A stretch of 64,000 nucleotides of DNA, taken from NCBI RefSeq assembly GCF_034424625.1, contig NZ_CP139976.1, positions 806,001-870,000 on the forward strand, written 5' to 3'. This stretch comes from Janthinobacterium lividum. Its GTDB lineage: Bacteria; Pseudomonadota; Gammaproteobacteria; Burkholderiales; Burkholderiaceae_D. Each line of letters begins with the position of its first letter. Position 1 is the stretch's first letter. Positions 29,348 to 38,290 of the stretch are shown here, one piece after another. Made by a program: the position numbers and the translations under genes. Under the pieces are notes generated by a model. The model had not been told where the DNA came from. It was given only the letters and a program-made list of their open reading frames with translations, and made no database searches.

Positions 29348-29812
29348 ATGAGCCATAAAATTCCCGTTTCCGTGCTGGTCGTCATCCATACGGCTGACCT
29401 TGATGTCTTGCTGATCGAGCGCGCGGGCCAGCCCGGTTTCTGGCAATCGGTGACGGGTTCCGTCGATGCCGTCGACGAACCGCTGCTGCAGACGGCCGCG
29501 CGCGAATTGTGCGAGGAAACCGGCATCGTTGCCGATGGGCGCGACATCGTGCTGCGCGACTGGAACTTGTCGAATGTGTACGAGATCTATCCGATCTGGC
29601 GCCACCGTTATGCGCCTGGCGTGACGCGCAACACGGAACACGTGTTCAGCGTGCAAGTGCCGCGCGACATCGCCATCACCTTGAGTCCCCGCGAACACTT
29701 GCAGTACGCGTGGCTGCCCTACCTGGCGGCGGCCGACCGCTGTTTCTCGTCGTCCAACGCGGAAGCGATTTTGCAATTGCCGGCCATGACGGGCCTGGCG
29801 CGCCCCACCTGA
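29348..29812 (+). CDS. nudB: dihydroneopterin triphosphate diphosphatase
   Basis: The 154-residue Nudix hydrolase has its Nudix box at about residues 37-60 (GSVDAVDEPLLQ then ARELCEETGI). The glycine-to-first-acid spacing is one residue longer than the textbook pattern, as in betaproteobacterial NudB. The enzyme removes pyrophosphate from dihydroneopterin triphosphate in folate synthesis. The family assignment rests on length and position after aspS. No ribosome binding site precedes the ATG, and the aspS terminator ends ten bases before it. Confidence 0.85.
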   Translation: MSHKIPVSVLVVIHTADLDVLLIERAGQPGFWQSVTGSVDAVDEPLLQTAARELCEETGIVADGRDIVLRDWNLSNVYEIYPIWRHRYAPGVTRNTEHVFSVQVPRDIAITLSPREHLQYAWLPYLAAADRCFSSSNAEAILQLPAMTGLARPT

Positions 29813-29831
29813 TTTTCCTAGAAAGCATTCC

Positions 29832-30125
29832 ATGTTGAACTGGTTACATTTGACGACGCAGCAAAAACTGCTGGGCACCCTGGGCATCGTTTTTTGCCTG
29901 TGCTTTATCTTCCTGCTGTTTGGCTCCACCGTGCCCGGCCGCACGCCGCCGATCGGCATGCCGCTGATGGCGATCGGCTGGCTGCTGCACCCGGGTGCGT
30001 TTGCCAAGGGCAAGCGCACCGTGGCCTGGCGCGGCGCGCCCTTGCTGGTCAAGATTGTATGGGCGGCCGGCATTACCGCGCTGATCGTCAGCGTGACGGC
30101 GGGCGTGGGACGCATGCTGGCCTGA
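29832..30125 (+). CDS. small hypothetical membrane protein
   Basis: This 97-residue protein is not recognised. It has a hydrophobic segment at about residues 13-31, a short second hydrophobic region around GMPLMAIGWLL, and a third at the C terminus (about 75-95). It lies between nudB and a nuclease-like gene on the same strand, 19 bases after nudB, and is probably cotranscribed. The frame is well kept and third positions are GC-rich like its neighbours, so it is likely a real gene. Confidence 0.65.
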   Translation: MLNWLHLTTQQKLLGTLGIVFCLCFIFLLFGSTVPGRTPPIGMPLMAIGWLLHPGAFAKGKRTVAWRGAPLLVKIVWAAGITALIVSVTAGVGRMLA

Positions 30126-30134
30126 TTGTGCGTG

Positions 30135-30156
30135 GTAGGTGCGCACGCGCACCTAC
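30135..30156. repeat. 22-bp palindrome with GTAGGT/ACCTAC ends
   Basis: GTAGGTGCGC (30135-30144) is followed by AC and its exact complement GCGCACCTAC (30147-30156). The terminal GTAGGT/ACCTAC matches the outer arms of the REP-like unit at 9382-9479. There is no T-run, so it is unlikely to be a terminator on its own. Confidence 0.6.
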
Positions 30157-30185
30157 GCCGGCGCCGCGCGGGGCCTGTCAGGGAG

Positions 30186-30191
30186 TAGAAT
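30186..30191 (+). promoter_or_regulatory. -10-like TAGAAT six bases before the 30198 start
   Basis: TAGAAT is followed after six bases by the ATG at 30198, with no ribosome binding site between, which suggests a leaderless transcript. Confidence 0.4.
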
Positions 30192-30197
30192 CAAGGC

Positions 30198-31019
30198 ATG
30201 AAAATCCGCGTAGCAACTTATAATATACACAAGGGCGTCTCCTCCGTGCGGGGCTTGCCCCGCGTGCATGCCTTGAAGCAGGCGATTGCCCTGTTCCATG
30301 CCGATGTCGTCTTTTTGCAGGAAGTGCAAGGCAAGCACGACCGCAATGCGGCCCGCTTTGGCGCCGAGAAAAACGGCCACAAGCATTGGCCGGAAGCGTC
30401 GCAGCATGAGTTCTTTGCCGGCGCCGAGCACCATTCCGCCTACGGCATGAATGCCGTGTATGACCATGGCCACCATGGCAACGCCTTGCTGAGCAAGTTT
30501 CCCATCGCCTCGCAAACCAATCACGACGTGTCCGACCATGCCTACGAACAGCGCGGCATCCTGCATTGCGTGCTCAAGACGCCGCAGGCGGACGTGCACT
30601 GCTACGTCGTCCACTTGGGCCTGTTCGAATCGGGACGGGGCCGCCAGACGCAGGCGCTGATCGATGCCGTCATGGAATCGGCGCCGAATGGCGAACCCGT
30701 CATCATTGCCGGCGATTTCAACGACTGGCGCAACACGCTCAGCGATAAGCTGCGCAATGCGCTCGGCGTGGTGGAAGTATTCGACCAGCGCGCGTCGAAT
30801 TCGGCCCTGGGCGACCTGGTGCGCACCCTGGCGCGGCGCCAGACGAAGACGCCGATCCCCGTGCCGGCGCGCACCTTTCCCGCCGCCTTGCCGTGGTTCC
30901 GCCTGGACCGCATCTATGTGCGCGGTTTCCACGTGGAAGGCGCGCAAGTGATGCATGGCACCCTGTGGGCAAAACTGTCGGACCACGCGCCGATCGTTGC
31001 CGCTTTGAAACTCGCGTAG
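30198..31019 (+). CDS. endonuclease/exonuclease/phosphatase family protein
   Basis: The 273-residue protein has the EEP fold: an N-terminal strand with TYNIHKG, the Mg-binding Glu in FLQEVQG, the catalytic segment VVHLGLFESGRGRQ, GDFNDW, and the final Asp-His in SDHAPI. It resembles the EEP protein usually encoded next to cardiolipin synthase ClsB, as it is here (nine bases upstream), which suggests a phospholipid or phosphodiester substrate rather than DNA. The exact substrate is unknown. Confidence 0.88.
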   Translation: MKIRVATYNIHKGVSSVRGLPRVHALKQAIALFHADVVFLQEVQGKHDRNAARFGAEKNGHKHWPEASQHEFFAGAEHHSAYGMNAVYDHGHHGNALLSKFPIASQTNHDVSDHAYEQRGILHCVLKTPQADVHCYVVHLGLFESGRGRQTQALIDAVMESAPNGEPVIIAGDFNDWRNTLSDKLRNALGVVEVFDQRASNSALGDLVRTLARRQTKTPIPVPARTFPAALPWFRLDRIYVRGFHVEGAQVMHGTLWAKLSDHAPIVAALKLA

Positions 31020-31028
31020 ACTGCCAGC

Positions 31029-32192
31029 ATGCGCACAGTCAATTTCATCGCCCACAATGACATCAAGCTGCTGTATTGCGGCACCGATTATTTCCCCGCG
31101 CTGATTGCCGCCATCGACGGCGCGCGCTCGGAAGTCTATTTCGAAACGTATATCTTTGCCGACGACGCCACGGGCACCCTGGTGCTCGATGCGCTCAAAC
31201 GTGCCGCCGCGCGCGGCGTGCTGGTGTGCATGATCACGGATTGGTTCGGCACGGGCAACCGCCGGGTCAAGGCCATGCATGCGCAGCTGGAAGCGGCTGG
31301 CGTGCACCACCGCATCTTCAATCCGTGGTTCCGGCGCGGCATCACGCGCACGCACCGCAAGATTTGCGTGGCCGATGGCGAGATCGCCCTGGTGGGCGGC
31401 ATCAATATCAACGACGACATGTTTTGCGACTACGACCACAACATCAGCCTGGCAGCGCCGCGCTGGGATTTCGCCGTCCAGGTGAAGGGCCCGCTGGTCG
31501 ACGCCATCCACGAGGAGGTGCAGGCGCAGTGGGCGAGGCTGGGCAAGATGAACCTGGTGCGGCGTATCAAGCTGTACCGCAAGATGCGCGTCGTTAGCAA
31601 GGAGCTGGCGAAGAACCCCGTCGTGGCCGGTTTTGTCGTGCGCGACAACCTGCGCAACCGCCGCACCATCCAGCGCGCCTATTTGCAGGCGCTGGGACAG
31701 GCACGCAAGAGCGTGATGCTGGCCAACCCGTATTTCGCGCCCGGGCACAAGCTGCGCCACGCCCTGGCCCAGGCGGCCCTGCGGGGCGTGGACGTGGTCC
31801 TGTTGATCGGCGTGGGCGAATTCCGCATGCAAGATGCCGTGGCGCACTCGTTTTACCCGAAACTGCTGGCCGCCGGCGTCAAGATCGTCGAATACCGCAA
31901 GACGCAGCTGCACGCCAAGGTGGCCGTCGTCGACGATGACTGGGCGACGGTGGGTTCCAGCAATATTGACGCGCTGAGCCTGTTCCTGAACCAGGAAGCG
32001 AACGTGGTGATCAAGGACGTGGCGTTCGCGCAAAGCCTGCGCCAGCACATCGAGCAGGGCGTGGCCGACGGCATCGTCATTCACCAGGATGATTTCAAGC
32101 ACATCGGGCGTTTCCAGCGCATCGGCTATGAAGCCGCATTTCTCGTGTACCGGCTGGTGATGCGCATTTTTTCAGTAGGCAAGTACGCATGA
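31029..32192 (+). CDS. clsB: cardiolipin synthase B
   Basis: The 387-residue phospholipase D-superfamily enzyme has two HKD motifs. The first is HRKICVADG (His109, Lys111, Asp116) and the second is HAKVAVVDD near residue 295. It makes cardiolipin, in E. coli from phosphatidylglycerol and phosphatidylethanolamine for related ClsC or two phosphatidylglycerols for ClsB. The absence of N-terminal membrane segments points to the ClsB rather than the ClsA type. It overlaps hslR by four bases. Confidence 0.9.
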   Translation: MRTVNFIAHNDIKLLYCGTDYFPALIAAIDGARSEVYFETYIFADDATGTLVLDALKRAAARGVLVCMITDWFGTGNRRVKAMHAQLEAAGVHHRIFNPWFRRGITRTHRKICVADGEIALVGGININDDMFCDYDHNISLAAPRWDFAVQVKGPLVDAIHEEVQAQWARLGKMNLVRRIKLYRKMRVVSKELAKNPVVAGFVVRDNLRNRRTIQRAYLQALGQARKSVMLANPYFAPGHKLRHALAQAALRGVDVVLLIGVGEFRMQDAVAHSFYPKLLAAGVKIVEYRKTQLHAKVAVVDDDWATVGSSNIDALSLFLNQEANVVIKDVAFAQSLRQHIEQGVADGIVIHQDDFKHIGRFQRIGYEAAFLVYRLVMRIFSVGKYA

Positions 32193-32578
32193 ACGAGATG
32201 ACAACGGTAAGGCTGGACAAATGGCTGTGGGCGGCGCGCTTCTTCAAGACGCGCTCGCTGGCCAGCGAAGCCGTCGACACGGGCAAGGTCAAAGTGGGCG
32301 GCGAGCGCGTCAAACCGGCGCGCAGCGTGCGCGTGGGCGACGAGCTGGCCATCGATAATGGCGCGGAGACGTGGGAAGTGGCCGTGCTGGGCCTGTCCGA
32401 CAAGCGCGGCGCGGCCCCCGTGGCACGCTTGCTGTATGGCGAAACGCCGGCCAGCATCGCCCGCCGCGAGCAACTGGCCGAGGAGCGCAAGCTGTTCCGC
32501 GAGCCGGGCACCACCATCAAGGGGCGGCCGACCAAGCGCGACCGTCGTCAACTGAGCAAGGCAGGCGACCTTTCCTGA
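32189..32578 (+). CDS. hslR: heat shock protein 15, S4-domain RNA-binding protein
   Basis: The 129-residue protein has an S4 RNA-binding domain (VRLDKWLWAARFFKTRSLASEAVDTG, about residues 7-65) and a basic C-terminal tail (GRPTKRDRRQLSKAGD). Hsp15 binds stalled 50S subunits carrying peptidyl-tRNA. The ATG lies inside the clsB stop (ATGA), so it is translationally coupled. No heat-shock promoter was seen within clsB. Confidence 0.9.
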   Translation: MNEMTTVRLDKWLWAARFFKTRSLASEAVDTGKVKVGGERVKPARSVRVGDELAIDNGAETWEVAVLGLSDKRGAAPVARLLYGETPASIARREQLAEERKLFREPGTTIKGRPTKRDRRQLSKAGDLS

Positions 32579-32698
32579 GGTTCGTCTGTTGTGGGCAGGC
32601 AAGGGCGCGCGACGCTTTTGCCTGCCTGAAATCAATAGAAACACGCGGCTTTAGAATGCTGCGCTGCACCAATAGAACGCCGGCTCTAAAGTTCCCGT

Positions 32699-32724
32699 TT
32701 GACTTTTACGTGGTAGTGGATAAT
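32699..32724 (+). promoter_or_regulatory. possible promoter of the TetR gene at 32837
   Basis: TTGACT (32699-32704) with GATAAT (32719-32724) gives a short 14-bp spacing. Downstream, two imperfect direct repeats (GAGCGTTCGGATTTTTT and GGAGCGTGCTTTTTTT, 32730-32764) could be regulator sites. The evidence is weak. Confidence 0.3.
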
Positions 32725-32836
32725 AGTACGAGCGTTCGGATTTTTTCGGAGCGTGCTTTTTTTTACTCTCGCTTCAGTCCGCCAAATCGGCAACATCACT
32801 TTTAGAACGGTACTCTTGAATACTTCAGTCAAATTC

Positions 32837-33439
32837 ATGCGCAAGGGCGAACTGACCCGTGCAGCCATCCTCGACGTGGCGCTGGACCTGTCCAGCCGCG
32901 ACGGCCTGGAAGGCCTGACCATCGGGCTGCTTGCGGACAAAATGAACATGAGCAAGTCGGGCGTGTTTGCCCACTTTGGCTCGCGCGAAGACTTGCAGAT
33001 GGAAGTGCTGAAGCTCTATCACTATCGTTTCGAGCAAGAAGTCTTTTTCCCCAGCATGAAAGAACCACGCGGCATCCAGCGCCTGCAATCGATGTTTGCG
33101 CGCTGGGTCAAGCGGGTCAGCGTGGAAATCGCTTCCGGCTGCATCTATATCAGCGGCGCCGTCGAGTATGACGACCGTCCGGGCCCCATCCGCGAAGCCC
33201 TCGTGGCCATGGTGCGGGCCTGGCAGGGTGCGCTGCTGCGCTGTGTCGAGCAATCGATCGCCACGGGCGACCTGAAAGCGGACACGGACGCCCAGCAGCT
33301 GGTGTACGAGATGTATGGCCTGATCCTGGCCCTGCATCACGACGCGCGTTTCCTGCGCGTGCCGGGCAGCATCGAACGGGCGCAAGCGGGCTTTATCCGC
33401 CTGCTGGCGTCGTACCAGAATTCCGTCACAAGCAAATAA
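32837..33439 (+). CDS. TetR family transcriptional regulator next to beta-oxidation genes
   Basis: The 200-residue protein has an N-terminal TetR helix-turn-helix (GLTIGLLADKMNMSKSGVFAHFGSREDLQ, residues about 30-60). Its C-terminal ligand domain is rich in hydrophobic helices. It stands 77 bp upstream of a fatty-acid oxidation operon on the same strand and probably responds to acyl-CoA and controls that operon; this is inferred from position. It could be a counterpart of PsrA or FadP-type regulators, but the operator was not identified. The ATG at 32837 starts MRKGELTR. Confidence 0.85.
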   Translation: MRKGELTRAAILDVALDLSSRDGLEGLTIGLLADKMNMSKSGVFAHFGSREDLQMEVLKLYHYRFEQEVFFPSMKEPRGIQRLQSMFARWVKRVSVEIASGCIYISGAVEYDDRPGPIREALVAMVRAWQGALLRCVEQSIATGDLKADTDAQQLVYEMYGLILALHHDARFLRVPGSIERAQAGFIRLLASYQNSVTSK

Positions 33440-33516
33440 GCCGTCAGGCAGTATCCGCAATAACGCACACGCACTACAAGTACAACACTTTAGCTAATCG
33501 CCTTCAGGAGAAAATT

Positions 33517-35307
33517 ATGGGTCAATACGTCGCGCCAATCCGGGATATGCAATTCGTCCTGCATGAGTTCCTGCAAGTGGAAGAAGAACTGAAGCAAATG
33601 CCATCGTACGCCGACGTCGACGCCGACATCATCAACCAGGTGCTGGAAGAGGGCGGCAAATTCACCTCCGAAGTATTGTTCCCGCTGAACCACTCCGGCG
33701 ACCGCGAGGGCTGCCACCACGACCCCGTCACGAAAAGCGTGACCACGCCGAAAGGTTTCAAGGAAGCCTACAAGCAGTACGTTGAAGGCGGCTGGGCGGC
33801 CTTGGCGTGCGATCCGGAATACGGCGGCCAGGGCTTGCCTGTCGTGCTGAACAATTCGTTCTATGAAATGCTGAACTCGTCGAACCAGGCCTGGTCCATG
33901 TACCCTGGCCTGTCGCACGGCGCCTACGAGTGCCTGAAGGAGCACGGCACCGACCACCAGAAGGAAGTGTATCTGCCGAAGCTGGTGTCGGGCGAGTGGA
34001 CGGGCACCATGTGCCTGACCGAACCGCACTGCGGCACGGACCTGGGCCTGCTGCGCTCGAAAGCGCTGCCTGAGGCGGACGGTTCCTGGACCATCACCGG
34101 CAACAAGATCTTCATCTCGGCCGGCGAGCACGACATGGCGGAAAACATCCTGCACCTGGTGCTGGCCCGCGTACCGGACGCACCGGAAGGCTCGAAAGGC
34201 ATCTCGCTGTTCCTGGTGCCGAAATTCCTGCCGAACGCGGACGGCACGGTCGGTGAGCGCAACCCGATCACCTGCGGCGCCATCGAAGAAAAAATGGGTA
34301 TCCACGGCAATTCGACCTGCCAGATGAACCTGGACGGCGCGAAAGGCTGGATCATCGGCCAGCCGAACAAGGGTCTCAACGCCATGTTCGTCTTCATGAA
34401 CGCGGCCCGCCTGGGCGTGGGCATGCAGTCGCTGGGCCTGACGGAAATCGCTTACCAGAACGCGCTGATCTACGCCAAGGACCGCACGCAAATGCGTTCG
34501 CTGTCCGGCATCAAGAACCCGGAACTGCCGGCCGACCGCATCATCGTGCACCCTGACGTGCGCCGCATGCTGTTGACGGGCAAAGCCTACGCCGAAGGCG
34601 CGCGCGCTTTCACTTCCTACGTGGCGCTGCAGATCGACCGCGAACTGCACCACCCTGACGCCGACGTGCGCAAGGAAGCGGCCGACGAAGTAGCGCTGCT
34701 GACGCCCGTCATCAAGGCCTTCATCACCGATAACGCCTGGATCGCCACTTCGGATGCGATGCAAGTGTTCGGCGGCCACGGCTACATCTCGGAATGGGGC
34801 ATGGAGCAGTATGTGCGCGACGCGCGCATCAACATGATCTACGAAGGCACGAACACGATCCAGTCGCTGGACCTGTTGGGCCGCAAGATCCTTGGTGATA
34901 ACGGCGCCAAGCTGCGCAAGTTCGGCGAAAAGATCAAGGCTTTTGTCGAAGACAACGGCACCGATGAAGCGATGAGCGAATTTGTTACGCCACTGGGCGA
35001 CCTGGGCGACAAAGTCACCAAGCTGACCATGGAAATCGGTATGAAGGCCTTCCAGAATCCGGACGAAGTGGGCGCGGCATGCGTGCCTTACCTGCGTGTC
35101 GTCGGCCACATGATCTACAGCTACCTGTTCGCGCAGATGGCCAAGATCGCCCTCGAAAAAGAATCCAGCGGCGACAAGTTCTACACCGCCAAACTGGCTA
35201 CCGCACGTTTCTACTTCGCCCGCTTGCAGCCTGAAACGGCAACCCTGATCCGTCAGGCGCGTTCCGGTTCGGCCAACCTGATGGCACTCGACGCAGACCT
35301 GTTCTAA
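33517..35307 (+). CDS. acyl-CoA dehydrogenase, C-terminally extended
   Basis: The 596-residue flavoprotein oxidises acyl-CoA to trans-2-enoyl-CoA. The N-terminal domain is followed by the FAD/substrate segment TGTMCLTEPHCGTDLGLLRSKA and the C-terminal helical domain with FGGHGYISEWGMEQYVRDARI and the catalytic-region YEGTNTIQSLDLLGRKIL. The extra C-terminal domain and total length match the 590-600 residue bacterial subgroup that includes DMSP-CoA dehydrogenase-like enzymes. Here the neighbours indicate fatty-acid beta-oxidation. It is the first gene of the operon, with AGGAG seven bases before its ATG. Confidence 0.92.
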   Translation: MGQYVAPIRDMQFVLHEFLQVEEELKQMPSYADVDADIINQVLEEGGKFTSEVLFPLNHSGDREGCHHDPVTKSVTTPKGFKEAYKQYVEGGWAALACDPEYGGQGLPVVLNNSFYEMLNSSNQAWSMYPGLSHGAYECLKEHGTDHQKEVYLPKLVSGEWTGTMCLTEPHCGTDLGLLRSKALPEADGSWTITGNKIFISAGEHDMAENILHLVLARVPDAPEGSKGISLFLVPKFLPNADGTVGERNPITCGAIEEKMGIHGNSTCQMNLDGAKGWIIGQPNKGLNAMFVFMNAARLGVGMQSLGLTEIAYQNALIYAKDRTQMRSLSGIKNPELPADRIIVHPDVRRMLLTGKAYAEGARAFTSYVALQIDRELHHPDADVRKEAADEVALLTPVIKAFITDNAWIATSDAMQVFGGHGYISEWGMEQYVRDARINMIYEGTNTIQSLDLLGRKILGDNGAKLRKFGEKIKAFVEDNGTDEAMSEFVTPLGDLGDKVTKLTMEIGMKAFQNPDEVGAACVPYLRVVGHMIYSYLFAQMAKIALEKESSGDKFYTAKLATARFYFARLQPETATLIRQARSGSANLMALDADLF

Positions 35308-35321
35308 GACTTGAGGAAAAT

Positions 35322-37721
35322 ATGACCAATTTCATCGTTAAAAAAGTAGCCGTCCTCGGCGCCGGCGTGATGGGCGCGCAGATCGCCGCCCACTGCATCA
35401 ACGCGAAAGTGCCGGTCGTGCTGTTCGACCTGCCGGCAAAAGAAGGTCCAAAGAATGGCATCGTGCTGCGCGCCATCGAGAACCTGAAAAAACTGTCGCC
35501 TGCGCCGCTGGGCAACAAGGATGACGCCGCGCTGATCCAGGTGGCCAACTACGAAGACAACCTGGACTTGCTGGCCGGTTGCGACCTGATCATCGAAGCC
35601 ATCGCCGAGCGCATGGACTGGAAACATGACCTGTATCAAAAGGTCGCACCGCACATCGGCCCGAACGCGATCTTCGCCTCGAATACCTCGGGCCTGTCGA
35701 TCACCAAGCTGGCCGAAGGCTTCGACGCCGACCTGAAATCGCGCTACTGCGGCGTGCACTTCTTCAACCCGCCGCGCTATATGCACCTGGTCGAGATCAT
35801 CCCGACCGAGTTCACCAAGCCCGAGATCAGCGATCAGCTGGAAGGCTTCCTGACCACCACCCTGGGCAAGGGCGTGGTCCGCGCCAAGGATACGCCGAAC
35901 TTCATCGCCAACCGCGTTGGCGTGTTCGGCATTCTGGCCATCGTGCACGAAGCCGAAAAATTCGGCCTGTCCGTGGACGTTGTCGATGACTTGACGGGCG
36001 CCAAGCTGGGCCGCGCCAAGTCGGGCACCTTCCGCACGGCGGACGTGGTCGGCCTGGACACCATGGGCCATGTGATCAAGACCATGCAGGACTACCTGCC
36101 GAACGATCCGTTCGCCGCCGTCTACAAGACGCCGGCCGTGCTGGCGCAGCTGGTGGAAAAAGGCGCGCTGGGCCAGAAGAGCGGCGCGGGCTTCTACAAG
36201 AAAGTCGGCAAGGAGATCCAGCGCCTGGACTTCGCTACCGGTGAATATGTGGCTGGCGGCGCCAAGGCGGCCGACATCATCGCCCGCATCCTGAAGGAAA
36301 AGGATCCGGTCAAGAAGATGAAGGCGCTGCGCGAATCGACGAACCCGCAAGGCCAGTTCCTGTGGGCGATCTTCCGCGACGCTTTCCACTACATTGCCAT
36401 CCACCTGGACACCGTGGCCGACAATGCGCGCGACATCGATTTCGCCATGCGCTGGGGTTTCGGCTGGAACGTCGGCCCGTTTGAAACGTGGCAGGCATCG
36501 AACTGGCTGCAGGTGGCCAACTGGGTCAAGGAAGATATCGACGCCGGCCACGCGCTGTGCAATGCACCGCTGCCAGCCTGGGTCTTCGAAGGTCCGGTCG
36601 CTGAAAAAGGCGGCGTGCACACGCCGGAAGGTTCGTACTCCGCCGTGTCGAACAGCTTCGTGCCGCGTTCGACCCTGTCCGTGTATGACCGCCAGCCATT
36701 CCGCGCGCCCGTCCTGGGCAGCGGTGCCATCGACGGCAAGACGGCCGGTACCACCGTCTTCGAAGACGAATCCGTGCGCGTCTGGCATACGGGCGACGAT
36801 GTGCTGATCATCTCGTTCAAGACGAAGATGCATGTGATCGGCGAAGGCGTGATCAACGGTCTGAAACTGGCGCTGGCCGAAGCGGAAAAGAACTTCAAGG
36901 GTCTGGTGATCTGGCACGCAGACGCAGCCGAAGGCGGTGCCTTCTCGGCCGGCGCCGACCTGCAATCGGCCCTGCCGGCATTCATGCAAGGCGGCGTGAA
37001 AGCCGTCGATCCGATCATCGCCGAACTGCAGAACACCTTCATGTCGCTGAAATACGCGAACGTGCCGGTGATCGCCGCGGTCGCCGGCCTGGCACTGGGC
37101 GGCGGTTGTGAGCTGGCGCTGCATGCGTCGAAGCGCGTGGCCTCGATCGAATCGTACATCGGCCTGGTGGAAGTGGGCGTGGGCCTGATTCCAGCCGGCG
37201 GCGGCTTGAAGGAAGCGGCGCAGCGCGCCTACAAGGAAGCCAAGGGCAACGACATCCTGCAATTCCTGAAAACGGGCTTCACCAATGCCGCCACCGCCAA
37301 CGTGTCGAAATCGGCGCTGGAAGCCAAAAAAATGGGCTACCTGAAGGAAGACGACGTGATCGTGTTCAACGCCTACGAGCTGCTGCACGTGGCCAAGGTC
37401 GAAGCGCGCGCCATGTTCGACGCGGGCTTCCGTCCAGCGTTGCCATCGCTGATCCAGGTGACGGGCCGTTACGGTTGGGGCACCATCAAGGCGCAGCTGG
37501 TCAACATGCGCGACGGCGGCTTCATTTCGGCGCACGATTTCAAGCTGGGCGAGATGATCGCCGAGATCGTATCGGGCGGCGACGTGGACCAGGGCAGTTT
37601 CGTCAGCGAACAGTGGCTGCTGGATATGGAACGCAAGGCATTCCTGGAGCTGTTGAACCATCCGAAAACCCAGGAACGGATCATGGGCATGATGCAGACC
37701 GGTAAGCCGGTCCGCAACTAA
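35322..37721 (+). CDS. 3-hydroxyacyl-CoA dehydrogenase / enoyl-CoA hydratase fusion (FadN type)
   Basis: The 799-residue fusion has the dehydrogenase first: NAD-binding GAGVMG at 13-18 and HFFNPPRYMHLVEIIP near 145. The second half is a crotonase domain from about residue 500 (EGGAFSAGADLQ, AGLALGGGCELALHA). This order is the reverse of E. coli FadB and matches FadN of Bacillus and the beta-oxidation proteins of many betaproteobacteria. It performs the hydration and second oxidation steps. It lies 14 bases after the dehydrogenase and 11 bases before the thioesterase gene. Confidence 0.93.
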   Translation: MTNFIVKKVAVLGAGVMGAQIAAHCINAKVPVVLFDLPAKEGPKNGIVLRAIENLKKLSPAPLGNKDDAALIQVANYEDNLDLLAGCDLIIEAIAERMDWKHDLYQKVAPHIGPNAIFASNTSGLSITKLAEGFDADLKSRYCGVHFFNPPRYMHLVEIIPTEFTKPEISDQLEGFLTTTLGKGVVRAKDTPNFIANRVGVFGILAIVHEAEKFGLSVDVVDDLTGAKLGRAKSGTFRTADVVGLDTMGHVIKTMQDYLPNDPFAAVYKTPAVLAQLVEKGALGQKSGAGFYKKVGKEIQRLDFATGEYVAGGAKAADIIARILKEKDPVKKMKALRESTNPQGQFLWAIFRDAFHYIAIHLDTVADNARDIDFAMRWGFGWNVGPFETWQASNWLQVANWVKEDIDAGHALCNAPLPAWVFEGPVAEKGGVHTPEGSYSAVSNSFVPRSTLSVYDRQPFRAPVLGSGAIDGKTAGTTVFEDESVRVWHTGDDVLIISFKTKMHVIGEGVINGLKLALAEAEKNFKGLVIWHADAAEGGAFSAGADLQSALPAFMQGGVKAVDPIIAELQNTFMSLKYANVPVIAAVAGLALGGGCELALHASKRVASIESYIGLVEVGVGLIPAGGGLKEAAQRAYKEAKGNDILQFLKTGFTNAATANVSKSALEAKKMGYLKEDDVIVFNAYELLHVAKVEARAMFDAGFRPALPSLIQVTGRYGWGTIKAQLVNMRDGGFISAHDFKLGEMIAEIVSGGDVDQGSFVSEQWLLDMERKAFLELLNHPKTQERIMGMMQTGKPVRN

Positions 37722-37732
37722 GCACAGCGTCG

Positions 37733-38230
37733 ATGAAGATCCTGCCGTTGGTATTTAAAGTATTACTGCGCGTGAGGCCAAGCATGGTGTATGACCGTAT
37801 CAAACAACAGATGATGGACACCTTGCCCTTCGTGCGGCTGCTGGGGATCAGCATCGACGACATCGGCGCCGGCACCTCCAAGGTGTCGATGCCGGAAGAT
37901 CCAAAACTGAATAATCACCTGGGCACGCAGCATGCGGGTGCCTTGTTCACCCTGGCCGAAACGGCTTCCGGCGCGGCCATGGCTGGCGGCTTCGCCGAGC
38001 TGATACTGGGCTTGCGCCCGGTGGCCAAGGAGTCGCGCATCCAGTACCAGAAGGTGGCCAAAGGCGCGACGCGCGCCGAAGGCCGGGTACCGGGCGACCT
38101 GGCTGCCTTGAAGGCGCAGCTGGCGCAGGATGGCAAGGTGGCGTTTCCCGTGGAAGTCGATATTTTCGACTTTGAGGGCACGCTGGCGGCACAGGTGACG
38201 GTGGACTGGTATTTGTCGCAGAAGCGATAA
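37733..38230 (+). CDS. hotdog-fold thioesterase-like protein (PaaI/DUF4442 type)
   Basis: The 165-residue protein has a hotdog domain with NNHLGTQHAGALFTLAETASGAAM, close to the HGG...G...D/E-type signature of PaaI-like acyl-CoA thioesterases, though the usual HGG reads HAG. It sits in the beta-oxidation operon between the FadN- and FadA-type genes and may release CoA from stalled intermediates. The enzyme activity is inferred from fold and position. Confidence 0.8.
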   Translation: MKILPLVFKVLLRVRPSMVYDRIKQQMMDTLPFVRLLGISIDDIGAGTSKVSMPEDPKLNNHLGTQHAGALFTLAETASGAAMAGGFAELILGLRPVAKESRIQYQKVAKGATRAEGRVPGDLAALKAQLAQDGKVAFPVEVDIFDFEGTLAAQVTVDWYLSQKR

Positions 38231-38290
38231 GCCTCTACCCCGGACATTCGACAGAACACGAACCTCGTTCAACATCTTTGAAAGCATAAA